This document shows positions 26,090-35,151 of a stretch of DNA of 64,000 bases, in pieces. The stretch spans positions 107,631 to 171,630 of the forward strand of contig NZ_FNYS01000007.1 of assembly GCF_900109075.1 (NCBI RefSeq), given 5' to 3'. Both the position numbers and the translations under genes were made by a program. The first letter of the stretch is position 1; every line of letters begins with the position of its first letter. The stretch comes from Myroides marinus (GTDB lineage: Bacteria > Bacteroidota > Bacteroidia > Flavobacteriales > Flavobacteriaceae). The notes beneath the pieces were generated by a model, which was not told the DNA's origin, did not search any database, and worked only from the letters and a program-made list of their open reading frames with translations.

Positions 26090-27415
26090 TTAGTTTTCGT
26101 CTTTCCAGTTCAATCTGTCCATTTGGTTATATTGCCATGGAGCAGCATTGTTCTCTACGTTTTGCATCATGTTGTTTAATTCAACAGGAGCAGCACTTTG
26201 TTCCATTACTAAGAAACGACGCATATCCATAATAATAGAAAGTGGACTGATGTCGATAGGACATTCTTCTACACACGCATTACACGTATTACAAGCCCAA
26301 AGTTCTTCTGGAGTAATATAATCGTTTAACAATGTCTTACCATCATCAACGAACTTACCGTTATTAGCATCTAATATTTTGCTTACATCTTCTAAACGAT
26401 CACGTGTAGACATCATAATCTTACGTGGAGAAAGTTTCTTCCCAGTAGTATTCTGTGGACAAGATGAAGTACAACGTCCACACTCTGTACAAGAATAAGC
26501 ATTTAATAACTGTACCCAGTTTAGATCCATTACATCCTGTGCTCCAAATTTCTCTGGCTCACCTACAGGTTCTACAGGTGCAGCATAAGGATCTGCGTTA
26601 GGGTCCATCATTAAAGAAACTTCTTTCTTTACAGACTCTAAGTTATTAAACTCTCCTTGAGGCTTTAAATTAGCGTAATATGTATTAGGGAAAGCAAGGA
26701 AGATGTGTAAGTGTTTAGAATAGTATAAGTAGTTCATAAACACCATCACTCCTGCGATATGTGCCCACCAACAAAAACGCTCAACAAAAGCAACTGTAGC
26801 AGGATTAACTCCTTCAAAAATAGGGCTGATTAAACTAGAAATAGGAAAAGATCCTACTGCTGTATAATGTGTATGATTAATACCCTGTAAGTAATAATCT
26901 GCAGCGTTCATAATTAAGAAGAAACACATTAACGTAGTTTCGATGTAGATAATGTTATTAGCATCACGTTTAGCCCAACCTTCCATTTCAGGTTGATTAA
27001 AACGTTTTAATTTAATCACATTACGACGAATCCAGAATACTACTACTCCAAAGATAACTAAGAAAGCAAGTACCTCAAAGATTCCAATTAAAGCATTATA
27101 TCCAGCTCCTAAAAAGCTAAATGCACGGTGAGTACCAAACAAACCATCAACGATGATTTCTAACATCTCAATATTGATAATCACAAAACCAGCATATACA
27201 AAAATATGCAGGATAGCGGGAATAGGTCTTTTCACCATTTTTGATTGTCCTAATGCCACTCGAATCATATTTTTCCAGCGAGCAGAAGAATTATCAGTTC
27301 TGTCAATATCCCTTCCTAATTTGATGTTGCGTATTAGTTTCTTTATATTCTTAATAAAGAACCCAAACCCAACAACTAATAGAAGTAAAAATAATACTTG
27401 GCCTAAATACTCCAT
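26090..27415 (-). CDS. membrane-bound 4Fe-4S oxidoreductase subunit (HdrE/DsrM plus ferredoxin layout)
   Basis: This 441-residue protein starts with about six membrane helices (residues about 5-250) and continues into a cytosolic dicluster domain. The first cluster is CTECGRCTSSCPQNTTGKKL and the second CNTCNACVEECPIDI, two 4Fe-4S sites. Conserved histidines in the membrane part (for example NHTHYTAVG and AHIAGVMVFMNY) could ligate heme or form a quinone site. It is co-transcribed with the CCG-domain protein downstream. It probably moves electrons between the quinone pool and a soluble partner. Confidence 0.9.
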   Translation of the reverse strand: MEYLGQVLFLLLLVVGFGFFIKNIKKLIRNIKLGRDIDRTDNSSARWKNMIRVALGQSKMVKRPIPAILHIFVYAGFVIINIEMLEIIVDGLFGTHRAFSFLGAGYNALIGIFEVLAFLVIFGVVVFWIRRNVIKLKRFNQPEMEGWAKRDANNIIYIETTLMCFFLIMNAADYYLQGINHTHYTAVGSFPISSLISPIFEGVNPATVAFVERFCWWAHIAGVMVFMNYLYYSKHLHIFLAFPNTYYANLKPQGEFNNLESVKKEVSLMMDPNADPYAAPVEPVGEPEKFGAQDVMDLNWVQLLNAYSCTECGRCTSSCPQNTTGKKLSPRKIMMSTRDRLEDVSKILDANNGKFVDDGKTLLNDYITPEELWACNTCNACVEECPIDISPLSIIMDMRRFLVMEQSAAPVELNNMMQNVENNAAPWQYNQMDRLNWKDEN

Positions 27416-27476
27416 AGTTGTAATAATTGTTTCAGTAAATTGTTAGTTTTTGTTAGTTGGTTTGTTTGTTATAGTA

Positions 27477-28448
27477 TTATTCCCTAACCTCTTTCACCTC
27501 TTCTTTTGTCTCTTGGTAAGGTGTCGCCTTTTTACCAAATAAAGAGAAGTGAACATAACGTTTAGGGTTTTCTTTTAAGTCTCTTAATAATCCTTCTAGT
27601 TCTTTACTAGCTCCTTCTAAGTTACTGTATAATTGTTCGTCTTTTAATAACTTACCTACAGAACCTTTTCCACTTTGAATATCACTCATCATTTTATCCA
27701 TACTTGCAGTAGCATTATCTAAGTTACTAAAAGTAGATTTGATATCCAAAGTTTTTAAATCAGCAGATAGAGAAGCAAAGTTGCTACTCATTGTATTTAA
27801 GTTAGTTAAAGTACCATCTAATTTAGGTTGAGTAGATGCAACCAATTTATTAGTAGAACTCATCAACTGGTTTGCCCCTGCTAATGTACCATCTAATTGG
27901 TTTACTGCACTTTTAAGACTAGCTTGAGTATTCTCATCCATAATATTATTTACAGATGCTAACATTTTATTTAAGTTAGCTAAAGCCTCTTCTATTTTAA
28001 CTTGTAATGGTTCGATTTGACTAGCTAATTTCTCAGTCATATCTTTCACTACTTCTCCTTTTAATGTTTGACCTGATTCAGCATAATTAGTATCCCCAAA
28101 CATAGGATCAATCATAACTCCTTTAGCCCCTAATAGACCTGGAGAATATATCTTAGCAATACTATTCTTAGAAATATCTATTTTTTGAGTCATTAAAAGT
28201 TCTACTTTCAATTTCCCAGTAGCATTGTCTAACTCTATTTTAGATACCTTACCTACAACTAAACCGTTAATCGTAACAGTAGAAGACATAGTCAATCCTT
28301 CTACATTATCATATTCTACATAATATCTAGTACTATTATCAAATAAGTTTCTTCCTTTTAAGAATGAATATCCCCAAATGAATAAAGCTATTGCTCCTAA
28401 TACTAAAATCGCTGTTTTAATTTCTCTTGATATTTTCAAAACTTTCAT
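27477..28448 (-). CDS. MlaD/MCE-domain protein
   Basis: The 323-residue protein has an N-terminal membrane anchor (residues about 10-28) and then an MCE domain (about 38-120, with VEGLTMSSTVTINGLVVGKV and a YSPGLLGAKGV loop). A long helical tail (about 140-300) has repeated LNNxxxxxN-like positions. MCE proteins carry phospholipids or other lipids between the membranes. The usual permease and ATPase genes are not adjacent, as is common in Flavobacteriia. It lies in a cell-envelope neighbourhood with amidase and LptD. Confidence 0.9.
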   Translation of the reverse strand: MKVLKISREIKTAILVLGAIALFIWGYSFLKGRNLFDNSTRYYVEYDNVEGLTMSSTVTINGLVVGKVSKIELDNATGKLKVELLMTQKIDISKNSIAKIYSPGLLGAKGVMIDPMFGDTNYAESGQTLKGEVVKDMTEKLASQIEPLQVKIEEALANLNKMLASVNNIMDENTQASLKSAVNQLDGTLAGANQLMSSTNKLVASTQPKLDGTLTNLNTMSSNFASLSADLKTLDIKSTFSNLDNATASMDKMMSDIQSGKGSVGKLLKDEQLYSNLEGASKELEGLLRDLKENPKRYVHFSLFGKKATPYQETKEEVKEVRE

Positions 28449-28495
28449 TTTTTATAACACGCAAAAATAAACTTTTATTTCTAAAGCGCTTGATA

Positions 28496-29671
28496 TTATT
28501 TTAATGCTTCTTCTACACTGATGCTAACACCATCTTTAAATGCAACAATAAATGCTGATGTGTGCCCACTGCTTTTAGCAACTCTTAAATTCTCTTTTGC
28601 TGTCTCATAATCACTTGTCTCTCCATAATAGTATCTACTAGTTCCGTTAGTACGAATACTTGTCACACCTCTAAGTCCTTTAAAATTTTGTGGTTTTAAA
28701 GCTAAAATAGATGATCCAGCCGCAATCTGCACCTTAAATACGATACCTTTATTAGATGAAACAGTTGCTTTTGTAGAAACTGAACTTGTTTCTTTAGCTG
28801 TATCTTTTGTTGATGTACGAGTTACTGTTACATTAGATTTAGAACTACTTGAATCTTTAGCTACAGCTTTATCACTTGCAGTTACTACTACATTTTTGCT
28901 ACCTCCATAGTAAGCAGCTTTATAGTTAATAATTCCCTGTGCTATCGAGCTTGCTAATTCTTTCTGCCCTCTACTTGAACTTAAATAGCTTCCTTCCTCT
29001 GTATTAGATACAAATCCTAACTCAATTAAGATACTAGGCATAAATGCTCCATGAAGCACCCAGAAAGGCCCTTGTTTCACTCCTCTATTCTTTCTTCTCA
29101 AATCATTTGTAAAACCGTCTTGTACTCTACTAGCTAAATCAATACTCTGATGAATATAATCTTCTTGTATTAATGTTAGTCCAATAATAGACTCTGGTGA
29201 CTTAGGATCAAAACCAGCGTATTTAGTTTTATAATCATCCTCCATCATAATAACCGAGTTCTCTGTCTTCGCTACATCTAAGTTTGATTTATTCTTACTA
29301 AGACCCATCACATAAGTTTCTGTTCCAGAAGCAGATTCTGTATTCACTCCATTACAGTGAATAGATACAAATACGTTACCATTATTATTATTCGCTAATA
29401 CTGATCTTTCTTTTACTGGCACGAATACATCCGTCTTACGTGTATAGAACACCTCGATATCCGATTGTTTTTCTAATATCTTCCCTACTTCTAAAGCAAC
29501 AGCAAGTACGATATCCTTTTCTACATTTTTCTTATGATTAGTACCAGTGTCTTTTCCCCCATGTCCAGGGTCTAATACAACTTTAAACTTTTTACCATTC
29601 TGCGCACTCACAGAAAAAGACAACATTAAAATGGCTAACAAAGCAAATAGTTTAGAACTACTGTAATTCAT
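28496..29671 (-). CDS. N-acetylmuramoyl-L-alanine amidase (Amidase_3)
   Basis: The 391-residue exported enzyme has a signal peptide (1-23). The zinc amidase domain carries VVLDPGHGGKDTG (zinc ligand His37), the second ligand region VFVSIHCNG, and SILIELGFVSNTEE with the catalytic Glu. After a Ser/Thr-rich linker (about 255-305), a C-terminal SPOR-like domain (FKVQIAAGSSILALKPQNFK) probably targets septal peptidoglycan. It cleaves the peptide from MurNAc during cell separation. It is divergent from lptD. Confidence 0.92.
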   Translation of the reverse strand: MNYSSSKLFALLAILMLSFSVSAQNGKKFKVVLDPGHGGKDTGTNHKKNVEKDIVLAVALEVGKILEKQSDIEVFYTRKTDVFVPVKERSVLANNNNGNVFVSIHCNGVNTESASGTETYVMGLSKNKSNLDVAKTENSVIMMEDDYKTKYAGFDPKSPESIIGLTLIQEDYIHQSIDLASRVQDGFTNDLRRKNRGVKQGPFWVLHGAFMPSILIELGFVSNTEEGSYLSSSRGQKELASSIAQGIINYKAAYYGGSKNVVVTASDKAVAKDSSSSKSNVTVTRTSTKDTAKETSSVSTKATVSSNKGIVFKVQIAAGSSILALKPQNFKGLRGVTSIRTNGTSRYYYGETSDYETAKENLRVAKSSGHTSAFIVAFKDGVSISVEEALK

Positions 29672-29793
29672 ATAAAAGATATTTATAGTGTTTTATAATT
29701 TAAATAAAAATACATTTTTCAGAAAAAATATATGTAAGTTTGACACGTTAAAAACAACGCGCTTAATTTTACAAAAATAGCATATATATAGGT

Positions 29794-32499
29794 TTGCGAA
29801 CAAATATTTTTAATATCGTTTTCATTTTATCTGTTTTCGGAGCAACTTTAACACAAAAAAGTACTGCACAAGACTACAATAAAAAATTTACTACTGTAAA
29901 TACTACAATAAAAAAAGACTCTATAGTTACCCCTAAAGATACTATAGAACGCTCAACTGTGCCTGTAAGAGACACTTTAAAATCCCCAAAAAAAGCTCAA
30001 GATACTTTAGCTCCTAAAACAAAACCTTTATTAGAAGGATTGGTATTTAGAAAGGCTAAAGATTACGAAGCACTTAATTTAGCAAAAAAAGAAATCACTC
30101 TATATAATGAAGCAGAGATTCGTTACCAAGATTACGAATTAACTGCTGGTAAGATTATATTTAACTACGAGAAGAATGAAATCTATGCTGGAGGTATTAA
30201 AGACAGCGTAGGTAATATGAGTCAATATCCTGTATTTAAACAAGGGAGTCAAGTAGTAGAACCAGATTCAATCCGCTTTAATACTAAAACTAAAAAAGCA
30301 ATTGTATTTAAATCACGTACTTCACAAGGAGAGTTTAGAATTAAAGCTGGAATAAGTAAAAAAGAGAATGACTCTGTTTACTTTATGAAAGATGTAATCT
30401 TTACTACTGCCAAAGACTTAGATGATCCTGAATACTACTTCCGCACAAATAAAGTAAAGTTAGTACCTGGAAAGAAGGTAGTAACTGGAGTTACGAACAT
30501 GGTTATTGCTGATGTACCTACTCCTCTTGGATTGCCTTTCGCATTCTTCCCAATGTCAGAAAAAGCAGAGTCAGGATTTATCATTCCTAGTTTCGGAGAT
30601 ACCAACCAACAAGGTTACTATATCCAAAACGGGGGATATTATTTCGCTATCAGTGATAAGATGGACTTAAACGTTTTAGGGGATTACTACACTAACGGAA
30701 GTTGGGGATTACGCCTTAACAGTTCATACGCACAGAGATATAAATACAATGGGCGCGTGTTAATCCGTTACGAGAACAATATCTTCTCAGAAAAAGGATT
30801 ACCTGATTACGCTTCTAGTAAACTATATAACATTCAGTGGAATCACAGTCAAGACGGTAAAGCCAATCCTAACTCAAGATTCTCTGCATCCGTTAACTTA
30901 GGTAGTAGCCAATACTTTAGACAATCGAATAACTCATACAACGTTGGTTCATCATTGAACAACACAATGAGTTCATCTATTAGTTACCAAAGAACTTTCG
31001 AAAGTGTACCACAAGTGAATATTTCCCTGACAGCTACTCACTCACAATCGACAAACACAAAAGAGATCAACATGACCTTACCTACTTTACAAGTTAACGT
31101 AGATCGTGTATTCCCTTTTGCTCCTAAATACGGTTCTAAAAAAGGTATTATCAAAAACTTAAACTTCTCTTACTCTGTTCGTGGAGAAAACCGTGTTAAA
31201 ACACATGAAGATTACTTCTTTAAAAGAGAAATGTTTGACAGTTTAAATACTGCTTTCCAACATAGTATTCCAATTGCTACTAACTTTAAGATATTTAAAT
31301 ACTTCTCAGTTACAGCAGGAGCTTCATATAATGAAGTATGGTATTTTAATACAATCAAGAAAGAATACAACGCTCAGACAAATAAAGTTGATGACATTAG
31401 AGTTAACGGTTTTGATAGCTTTAGAACCTATAGTGCTAATGCTAGTATAGGTACTACAGTATACGGAACATTCAACTTTGGTGAAGATAAAAAGTTACAA
31501 GCTATTCGTCACGTAATGAGACCAAGTGTTGGATACTCTTATACACCAAGCTTTGAGCAGTACTATGATACTTATGCAATAGATGCCACAGGACAAACTA
31601 TGCAAGACTATACTAGATTCCAAAATGGTATATTCGGAGCACCAGGTAGGTATAATTCTAATATGATGTCTTTTAACTTAAGTAACACCTTTGAAGCTAA
31701 AGTAAGAGATGATGAGAATGAGAAAGGCGAACCTAAGAAAGTAATGCTTTTAAATAGCTTAAACTTCTCTACTAGTTATAATATGTCTGCTGACTCTTTA
31801 AAATGGGCTCCAATGCGTATTAGTACAGGAACAGCGTTATTTAAAGATAAGATGCAGATTAACTTAGGAGCTACATTAGACCCTTATGCATTAGACAATA
31901 ACAACCGTCGTATAGACACTTACAATATTAATAACGGAGGTAGCTTATTCCGTTTGACGAGTGCCAACCTTACAGTTAACTGGTCAATGTCTAGTAAAGA
32001 TGCTATGTTTGGAGGTTCTGACGACAAGAAGAACCAAAACTCAGTAGACAATGGTGGACGTAATGACGACCTTTTTGGTAGAGCAGTTGAACTAGGTAAT
32101 CAGAAAAAGAGTACACTAGGAGATGAAGATGAAGACAAGCCTTTTGGCGGATTCTTTAACGCCAAGCTCCCGTGGGATTTGACCTTTGCTTATTCGATGA
32201 CCTATAACAACTCATCAAGGCAAAATGAAATAGTCAATAACTCAGTTATGGTTTCTGGTAATATTGATGTTACCCCTAACTGGAAAGTAGGTTTCTCTAC
32301 AGGTTATGACTTTGTTCAAAAAGGGGTTACCTTCACTCAATTAAGATTTGAGAGAGATTTAAAGAGTTGGCGTATGGACTTCTCATGGGTACCTATCGGA
32401 ACATATACTAGCTGGGGATTCTTTATCGGTATCCGTTCTTCAATGTTGAGCGATATCAAGTGGGAAAAACGAAAAGCTCCAGACAAAATATACAGATAA
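29794..32499 (+). CDS. lptD: LptD/OstA-like outer-membrane LPS assembly protein
   Basis: This 901-residue outer-membrane protein has a signal peptide. An OstA-like jellyroll (residues about 85-240, AEIRYQDYELTAGKIIFNYE) is followed by the LptD barrel with the conserved FPMSEKAESGFIIPSFGDTN plug segment. The C-terminus LRFERDLKSWRMDFSWVPIG is the family-typical barrel end. It inserts lipopolysaccharide into the outer leaflet. The start is TTG (29794); no upstream ATG is in frame and the N-terminus (MRTNIFNIVFIL) is right for this family. It is much larger on the periplasmic side than the bare barrel, as usual in Bacteroidota. Confidence 0.88.
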   Translation: MRTNIFNIVFILSVFGATLTQKSTAQDYNKKFTTVNTTIKKDSIVTPKDTIERSTVPVRDTLKSPKKAQDTLAPKTKPLLEGLVFRKAKDYEALNLAKKEITLYNEAEIRYQDYELTAGKIIFNYEKNEIYAGGIKDSVGNMSQYPVFKQGSQVVEPDSIRFNTKTKKAIVFKSRTSQGEFRIKAGISKKENDSVYFMKDVIFTTAKDLDDPEYYFRTNKVKLVPGKKVVTGVTNMVIADVPTPLGLPFAFFPMSEKAESGFIIPSFGDTNQQGYYIQNGGYYFAISDKMDLNVLGDYYTNGSWGLRLNSSYAQRYKYNGRVLIRYENNIFSEKGLPDYASSKLYNIQWNHSQDGKANPNSRFSASVNLGSSQYFRQSNNSYNVGSSLNNTMSSSISYQRTFESVPQVNISLTATHSQSTNTKEINMTLPTLQVNVDRVFPFAPKYGSKKGIIKNLNFSYSVRGENRVKTHEDYFFKREMFDSLNTAFQHSIPIATNFKIFKYFSVTAGASYNEVWYFNTIKKEYNAQTNKVDDIRVNGFDSFRTYSANASIGTTVYGTFNFGEDKKLQAIRHVMRPSVGYSYTPSFEQYYDTYAIDATGQTMQDYTRFQNGIFGAPGRYNSNMMSFNLSNTFEAKVRDDENEKGEPKKVMLLNSLNFSTSYNMSADSLKWAPMRISTGTALFKDKMQINLGATLDPYALDNNNRRIDTYNINNGGSLFRLTSANLTVNWSMSSKDAMFGGSDDKKNQNSVDNGGRNDDLFGRAVELGNQKKSTLGDEDEDKPFGGFFNAKLPWDLTFAYSMTYNNSSRQNEIVNNSVMVSGNIDVTPNWKVGFSTGYDFVQKGVTFTQLRFERDLKSWRMDFSWVPIGTYTSWGFFIGIRSSMLSDIKWEKRKAPDKIYR

Positions 32500-32510
32500 C
32501 AAATAATCAT

Positions 32511-32547
32511 AAAGAGGAAGCATATTTATATTCTTCCTCTTTTTTTA
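32511..32547 (+). terminator. terminator after lptD
   Basis: Arms AAAGAGGAAG (32511-32520) and CTTCCTCTTT (32533-32542), followed by T's. It lies before ridA, so ridA may rely on read-through or its own promoter. Confidence 0.7.
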
Positions 32548-32559
32548 AACCATAATACG

Positions 32560-32940
32560 ATGAAAAAAATAATCAACTCAGACAAAGCTCCTGCTCCTAT
32601 CGGACCATATAACCACTCTGTAATGACAGGTGACCTATTGTTTATCTCTGGTCAGATTCCATTTAACCAAGCTACAGAAACTCTTGTAACAACAGGAATT
32701 GAAGATGAAGCAAAACAAGTAATGGCTAACCTTCAAGCAATCTTAGAAGAAGCTAATATGACTTTTGAAAATGTAGTAAAAGCAACTATCTTTTTAACTG
32801 ATATGAATGACTTCTCTAAAGTAAATGAGATCTATGGAAGTTTCTTTACTGCTGCTACAGCACCTGCAAGAGAATGTATCCAAGTAGTAAAATTACCTAG
32901 AAATGTGAACGTAGAAATCTCTATGATCGCTTCTAAATAA
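32560..32940 (+). CDS. ridA: RidA-family enamine/imine deaminase
   Basis: This 126-residue protein shows the full YjgF/YER057c/UK114 pattern: KAPAPIGPYNHSV, LLFISGQIP, the ATIFLTDMNDFSKVNEIY helix and APARECIQVVKLPRNVNVEI with the catalytic Arg. It hydrolyses reactive 2-aminoacrylate and related enamines formed by PLP enzymes. It is a trimeric cytosolic protein of standard length, and its ATG is 60 nt after the lptD stop. Confidence 0.95.
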   Translation: MKKIINSDKAPAPIGPYNHSVMTGDLLFISGQIPFNQATETLVTTGIEDEAKQVMANLQAILEEANMTFENVVKATIFLTDMNDFSKVNEIYGSFFTAATAPARECIQVVKLPRNVNVEISMIASK

Positions 32941-32955
32941 ACTAAAATACAGAAA

Positions 32956-32998
32956 TAAAAAAGCGTGGTTATCTAAGTAAGATAACCACGCTTTTTAT
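32956..32998. terminator. bidirectional terminator between convergent genes
   Basis: A 17-bp perfect stem (32958-32974 with 32980-32996), loop AAGTA, with A/T tracts on both sides. Confidence 0.88.
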
Positions 32999-33012
32999 TT
33001 ATTGTTATTTCA

Positions 33013-34068
33013 CTAAATACCCAAAAACTGAAATGCTTTAGCTTTTTCTAGTTTATTATTAACTAATCCTGAGTGTTGTTGTTTTTTAGAAACATCCAAT
33101 TTACGCACACCTGACTTTTCACTAAAATCAATTGCTTTTAAATCTAACCACATTGGAGTTAAAGCAATCGGATCTTCATAGTAATACACTAAATTCTTTT
33201 GATCAGACACTGTTCTCCACTTAGTAGAAGATAAGTTAGGTTCTCCATCAATATGCACACCATAAGGCACTGATACGTTACGAACAATACTAAATACAGA
33301 TCCTACAGAAACGCGTTCATCCGCACTCTGCTCTACTGCTGTAGCATAGTAAGAAGCACGAGCAAAGCGATCTTCTGATCTACCTGTTCCTGGCAGAACT
33401 TTATTACCTGGTAGATAGTTCCAATAATCTCTAATCGCTAACTGTTTATCATAAGTAGGTGAATTAGTCACTACTGTATATGAAGGATCGTGATATACTT
33501 TAAGTTTTCCATCTATAAATTCAAAAACAGCATTATCACCTTTAGCGTCAGAAATAGTTAAGTGAACAGTCGCTAATGTCGTACGACCAGGAGTATTAGC
33601 TGTCACTACTATCAAAGGATTCTTTTGAAGATCAGTTACTGCTTCATTCACATCAGCATAATTATCTAATACATATTGAGCCCATGCTGCTAAGCTAATC
33701 CCCTTATCTTTTCCATCTGGATTATACTCAGGATACTTAGACTCTACTAACCAAAGAATATTAGCCACTAGTCCTTTCTCATTCATACCATCTGTAGTAG
33801 CGATATCAAAAGCAGAAGTAATAACACTTCCATATTTCGACTTCCACTTAATAGATGCTTTTCCTACTTCTCCATTTCGCTCCATTCCTTTAGGAAACAC
33901 CCAAATATTAGGCATAATCTCCTCTTTCCAATCCATTGACCTACCAGTAATCACTGTATTGTTAGGTCCTTTATAAACTACACGTGTACACGCATCAGCA
34001 TCATTTGTTCCTAAAACAAACGCACCGAAAACAAATGCCCCTGTTAATATCCTTTTTATTCTTTTCAT
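33013..34068 (-). CDS. choloylglycine hydrolase / linear amide C-N hydrolase family enzyme
   Basis: This 351-residue exported Ntn-hydrolase has a signal peptide of about 26 residues. Removal of the leader exposes nucleophile Cys27 (ADACTRVVY). Further family residues are the Arg and Asp of GRSMDW, the Asn regions VLDNYADVNEAV and VVTNSPTYDKQL, and the Arg in NLSSTKWRTVSDQKN. Members hydrolyse conjugated bile salts, penicillin V or acyl-homoserine lactones; the sequence alone does not say which. It is monocistronic and preceded by a 688-nt spacer with unusual repeats. Confidence 0.92.
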   Translation of the reverse strand: MKRIKRILTGAFVFGAFVLGTNDADACTRVVYKGPNNTVITGRSMDWKEEIMPNIWVFPKGMERNGEVGKASIKWKSKYGSVITSAFDIATTDGMNEKGLVANILWLVESKYPEYNPDGKDKGISLAAWAQYVLDNYADVNEAVTDLQKNPLIVVTANTPGRTTLATVHLTISDAKGDNAVFEFIDGKLKVYHDPSYTVVTNSPTYDKQLAIRDYWNYLPGNKVLPGTGRSEDRFARASYYATAVEQSADERVSVGSVFSIVRNVSVPYGVHIDGEPNLSSTKWRTVSDQKNLVYYYEDPIALTPMWLDLKAIDFSEKSGVRKLDVSKKQQHSGLVNNKLEKAKAFQFLGI

Positions 34069-34229
34069 AATTTATCAAGTTTAAGTACTACTAAATTAAG
34101 TTTTTTATCTTCTAATTAAAAATAATTCAATAAAATATAATATTGCGAATTATTACTCCTATTGATTCAAACAAAAGTCATTCCAAGTCCCTAAATACAT
34201 CAAATAAATTTATGTTTTTTAACTCCCTT

Positions 34230-34309
34230 CCACTTACTTCCATTTATTACCTAAAATATCCATTTATTACCACTTAGTTCTTAAAAAGACCATTTATTTC
34301 CACTTTTAA
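34230..34309. repeat. array of eight 10-bp units
   Basis: Units begin at 34230, 34240, 34250, 34260, 34270, 34280, 34290 and 34300. Seven start with CC, one with CT. CCATTTATT(A/T) occurs at 34240, 34260 and 34290, and CCACTT at 34230, 34270 and 34300. The period is exactly 10 bp, near one DNA helical turn. It lies 160-240 bp upstream of the choloylglycine hydrolase-like gene. There are no spacers of CRISPR type. Confidence 0.7.
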
Positions 34310-34710
34310 AAACATAACACTCTATAAAACAATACAATAACAAATAAAACACATTCGTTTTATCGGAAGCTCTTTTGAAGACTTCAGTATTTCTTCGGAA
34401 CGAAGTACTGTTTTGCGAAGAACTTCAAATACTTGCCCGATGACTCTCCGAAGAAAACATACTTTACAACCTCATTTTATATAATTAGATTGTAAAAGAC
34501 AAAACAGCATAGTTTTTAAAAGTATTTTTAAGCCATTAGAGAAACGATTGAGCAGAAATAAACCAAGAACACCATCTATATAAATTATCTAGCTTAAATC
34601 CTCCTTATGCAACAAAACTACTTTATAGAGTTATTCATACTAGATTATTTAGAGTTTTTATACTTCTAAAGAGCAAAATATAGATCTAACTATCCACAAT
34701 CTCAATTTAG
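34310..34710. other. non-coding stretch with an 80-nt imperfect hairpin
   Basis: I see no credible ORF. At 34362-34441 nested arms are visible: ATCGG (34362-34366)/CCGAT (34437-34441), TTTGAAG (34374-34380)/CTTCAAA (34423-34429) and CAGTATTTC (34385-34393)/GAAGTACTG (34402-34410). The segment is GC-richer than its surroundings and contains TTGCGAAG. The remainder is plain AT-rich spacer. Confidence 0.5.
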
Positions 34711-34713
34711 AGC

Positions 34714-34741
34714 ATAAAAAAAGGTGCTTACTAGCACCTCT
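34714..34741 (-). terminator. terminator of the glycolytic operon
   Basis: Arms AGGTGCT (34722-34728) and AGCACCT (34733-34739) with a T run on the reverse strand, 16 nt beyond the mgsA stop. Confidence 0.8.
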
Positions 34742-34756
34742 ATATATCTGTAAAAC

Positions 34757-35143
34757 CTATTCTTTGATTAAAAAATTAGCTTTGATTGCGTTTAACAACA
34801 ACTGAGCTGATGCTTCATTTGTTGCTAATGGCACGTTGTGTACATCACATACACGTAATAACATATTAATATCTGGTTCGTGTGGATGTTTACCTAGAGG
34901 ATCTTTAAAGAATAAGACCATCTCTGTTTTACCTTCAGCTACACGTCCAGCTATCTGAGCATCCCCTCCTAATGGACCAGAAAGCATTCTTCTAACTGTA
35001 AATCCAGCATCTTCTGCCATACTACCAGTTGTACCAGTACCAATAAGAGAAATACCTTCAGCTGAAAGGATATCTCTGTTTTTTTTGATAAACTCCAACA
35101 TTTCTTTCTTCTTAGCATCGTGTGCTACAATTGCTATCTCCAT
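34757..35143 (-). CDS. mgsA: methylglyoxal synthase
   Basis: This 128-residue protein matches the full family: IAIVAHDAKK at the N-terminus, the phosphate-binding GTGTTGS (36-41), catalytic Asp61 in SGPLGGDAQI, and His88 in DPLGKHPHEPDI. The Asp-to-His spacing equals that of the E. coli D71/H98 pair. It converts dihydroxyacetone phosphate to methylglyoxal and phosphate, a bypass that relieves phosphate limitation in lower glycolysis. It is the last gene of the pfkA-gapA-kinase-mgsA operon. Confidence 0.95.
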   Translation of the reverse strand: MEIAIVAHDAKKKEMLEFIKKNRDILSAEGISLIGTGTTGSMAEDAGFTVRRMLSGPLGGDAQIAGRVAEGKTEMVLFFKDPLGKHPHEPDINMLLRVCDVHNVPLATNEASAQLLLNAIKANFLIKE

Positions 35144-35151
35144 AATTTATC

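Noticed and set aside
34230..34309. CRISPR-like array
   Set aside because: Units are 10 bp, contiguous and without unique spacers; no cas genes are in the window.
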